From Acanthamoeba castellanii str. Neff (taxonomy: Eukaryota > Discosea > Longamoebia > Acanthamoebidae), in NCBI RefSeq assembly GCF_000313135.1, contig NW_004457445.1, positions 120,661-140,047 on the forward strand: 19,387 nt of DNA, written 5' to 3'. Positions 17,412 through 19,387 of this stretch are shown here, piece by piece. The notes under the pieces were generated by a model, which saw nothing but the letters and a program-made list of their open reading frames with translations, was not told the DNA's origin and did no database searches. Position 1 is the first letter of the stretch. Every line of letters begins with the position of its first letter. A program made the position numbers and the translations under genes.

Positions 17412-18356
17412 GCAGACTCTGACGCCTCAAGCGGACGAATGGACATGAACGTTATATCAGGTGACCTTGCCACACGCACACGGTGAGTTAAGAGGAGGAA
17501 GAGGAGTAGAGCAAGTGGTGTGTAGTGTGGTGCCTCTTGACCGTGAATAAAACGCGTGATCAACAGCAGTGCGCACTCCTCTCATTACTCTCACCGACGT
17601 ATAGAGGCGGGCGAGTGTTGCTTCCGATCGTCGTGGTGAGCCATAGAAGGCTACATCATCACGACCATCTTCAACTGATCAAAAAGGCTCAGTTTGTTTT
17701 GTGTTTTTCGTTGGAGGGGGCGTGGGTAGGCGACGAGCGCACCACCCACACTAGCACAAATTATGCTGTGCGCCCACCCGCTTGGGGTCAGCGCTGGACT
17801 CTACCACGCACAGCCTTGGTGCAATGGCAGGGGGTAGCGTCCAAAGAGCCCGCCTGCTTGATCGCAAGCCCTTCCAGCCAGGTAAGTATGCCTGCCCTCA
17901 CCTCATCCACCCTTATGTAGCGCCATCTTCTCCGCATTCATTGTGGGACAGAATAAACGCTCCCTTTTCTTTCGATTTTCTTTTTCTTTCTCTTGCTGCT
18001 GGTGCCCCAACACGCGCCTACATCGTGATGTACCCCACCTCCATGTGTGAGGCAAGCGCAAGAAGAAGAATTAGGAGACGAGAGGAGAGGAAAGGGGAGG
18101 GGCAAACCAAACGGTGGAGGCATCGATGGTGGATGTTGTACCGCACAAGGTCGTTCGTGAATAAATAAGCGTTTAGTTGAGAAGGAACAAGAGAGCAACA
18201 CTACTGACCAGTGTTTGTGTGGCATATCGCCATGATTATCATGAACATCATCTCCCCACCCTCCTGGAGTTCTCACCTTTGCCTCACCTTGTTGTTGTTG
18301 CACGACCGAGAGGGATCGTTGTTGCTGTGTGAACGTGCGCGCAGTCGTGGCCGTAC
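17412..18356. other. Convergent spacer between SSR3 and TMED genes
   Basis: This 945-base stretch holds the SSR3 3' UTR (AATAAA at 17546-17551), a second AATAAA at 17952-17957 and the TMED 3' UTR. Open frames here show no known domain. A stretch ending in CCAG|GTAAGTATG at 17881 looks like a strong 5' splice site after LLDRKPFQPG-type coding, but no partner exon was found. Otherwise nothing is recognised. Confidence 0.45.
17546..17551 (+). terminator. Putative polyadenylation signal of SSR3
   Basis: An AATAAA hexamer lies about 135 bases after the SSR3 stop codon, a plausible 3' UTR length. The site is inferred from the motif and its position only. Confidence 0.45.
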
Positions 18357-19198
18357 TTACACGCCGCCGGTCTTCCTGGTGTTGAACCACTTCTTCATGT
18401 AGAAGATCTGGAAGACGGTCATGCCGATCAGCACGCACGACTCGAGCGTGCTGAAGAGGTAGACGCGAGTGTAGGTGTTCTCCTGGGCTGTTGGGTCGAG
18501 AGAGAAGAGTGGGCATCAGAGAGGCAACGCACAAGGAGAGCATCAGCAGAAGACGAACGAGGAGGCCTCGCTCTGGTGGGAGAGCGGGCAAAAAGAGCTA
18601 CGTACTGTCGCGGTGAGTCTGCTCCCTCACGCGGAGGTACTTCTGCTCCTTGAGCACTCGCTCGAGCTCCCTCTTGATGTTGCGCGCGGATCTCTCCAGG
18701 GGCTTTAGCGTTTCTGCTTACACAAGCCAGTTGGGATCAATCAAGTTGGGCTGCGAGATGAGATGCACTGGCAATGTGGGCCAGACGGCAAATGAGCGTA
18801 CCGCTGGAGGAGGCTTGCTGCGATGGGCTGCTCTCAGTGGTGATCTCGAACTTGACCACCTTGGCGGTCCATCTGGACATCTCGTTATCGAAGCAGAAGC
18901 TGTACTCTCCACCCGCCTCGGATCGAATCGTCTTCACGAACTCCTCGCCCTCGGGGAAGAAATGGAGCTCGCTGTGCAGGACAGCACCGAAGGGATTAAC
19001 GATCCTGAATTGGATGTCGAGCAGGCCACCGCGAGTCACAACGAATTCGAAGGTGAAGTCCTCGCCCGGACGCTGCGACTTGTACTTGAAGCATTCGGTA
19101 GTGCGCGGCTCGATCTGCATCGTCATTCCATGTGCCACCTGGATGGCGAGCAGCGCCACGGCCAAGATCAGGAGCAAACTGGACGTTGAGGCCTTCAT
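18357..19198 (-). CDS. p24/TMED family cargo receptor (emp24/gp25L)
   Basis: p24 proteins cycle between ER and Golgi in COPII and COPI vesicles and help select cargo such as GPI-anchored proteins. Three exons (19198-18802, 18713-18606, 18487-18357) give 211 residues, the family's normal size. Residues 1-24 are a signal peptide (LLLILAVALLAIQVAHG). The luminal GOLD domain spans about 26-120 with the conserved cysteine pair C36 and C102 (FCFDN). A coiled coil covers about 134-172 (ERSARNIKRELERVLKEQKYLR). A membrane helix spans about 178-199. The short cytosolic tail is KKWFNTRKTGGV, which has a KK pair near the membrane but not a terminal KKXX. The subfamily (alpha, beta, gamma or delta) is not assigned. 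A TGACGTCA palindrome lies about 93 bases upstream of the ATG. Confidence 0.93.
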
Positions 19199-19387
19199 TC
19201 TTGGCTAATCGATCAGTCACTCCAGAGTGCCGTGTTGATCTTGATGTGTTGCCCTTCTTTCTTGCCGCCCTGCCTTCGTGGCGCGGTTGCTGACGTCATG
19301 CGATACTTGCGTCGAAATTTCGACCTTTTACGCAAAGCCTAAAAACTTAGAAAAAAGAAATAGAAAAGAGAACCCTGTTTAGAAACC
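19199..19387 (-). promoter_or_regulatory. Promoter region of the TMED gene
   Basis: The remaining 189 bases lie upstream of the TMED ATG. They contain the TGACGTCA site and, beyond it, an AT-rich segment (19310-19370). No other gene is seen before the window ends. Confidence 0.55.
19291..19298. promoter_or_regulatory. CRE-type palindrome TGACGTCA
   Basis: A second perfect copy of the palindrome found at 16444. With its flanks (GC before, TGC after) the 13 bases 19289-19301 are identical to 16442-16454. Confidence 0.6.

Noticed and set aside
17817..17890. tRNA-like A-box sequence (TGGTGCAATGG)
   Set aside because: There is no B-box (GGTTCGANTCC) at the right distance, and no cloverleaf could be drawn.

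Overview
The window looks like nuclear DNA of a free-living amoeba close to Acanthamoeba. This is an inference from GC-rich coding sequence, many short phase-varied spliceosomal introns with 5' sites beginning GTACG, and Amoebozoa-style receptor kinases carrying bacterial-type solute-binding domains. It holds nine protein-coding genes, mostly multi-exon. No rRNA, tRNA, CRISPR array or transposase was seen. Exon joins were worked out by hand; every junction listed is phase-consistent unless stated.

Left part (1-4900): an F-box/arrestin-like gene runs off the left edge on the minus strand. It is divergent from a small acidic Stc1-like zinc-knuckle protein gene on the plus strand. A 634-base gene-poor stretch follows, with a degenerate fragment resembling part of the LIM gene further right. 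Then comes a minus-strand phospholipid scramblase gene whose 5' end is unresolved.

Middle (4911-11722): a 21-exon plus-strand gene encodes a receptor of about 1660 residues. The order is signal peptide, two PstS-like solute-binding domains, EGF-like module, one membrane span, TKL-type kinase, class III nucleotidyl-cyclase-like domain, Ser/Thr-rich linker and a second TKL-type kinase. Two of its introns carry microsatellites. The cyclase domain lacks some canonical residues.

Right part (11863-19198): on the minus strand lie a LIM protein with a 38-residue tandem repeat tail, a UfSP-type (peptidase C78) protease and a DMAP1/SWC4 orthologue with an in-frame TAG at codon 215. A 227-base divergent promoter separates DMAP1 from the gene for TRAP-gamma (SSR3) on the plus strand. 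A convergent p24/TMED cargo-receptor gene closes the window. The SSR3 and TMED upstream regions share an identical 13-mer centred on TGACGTCA, suggesting a bZIP (CRE- or UPR-like) site common to two early-secretory-pathway genes.
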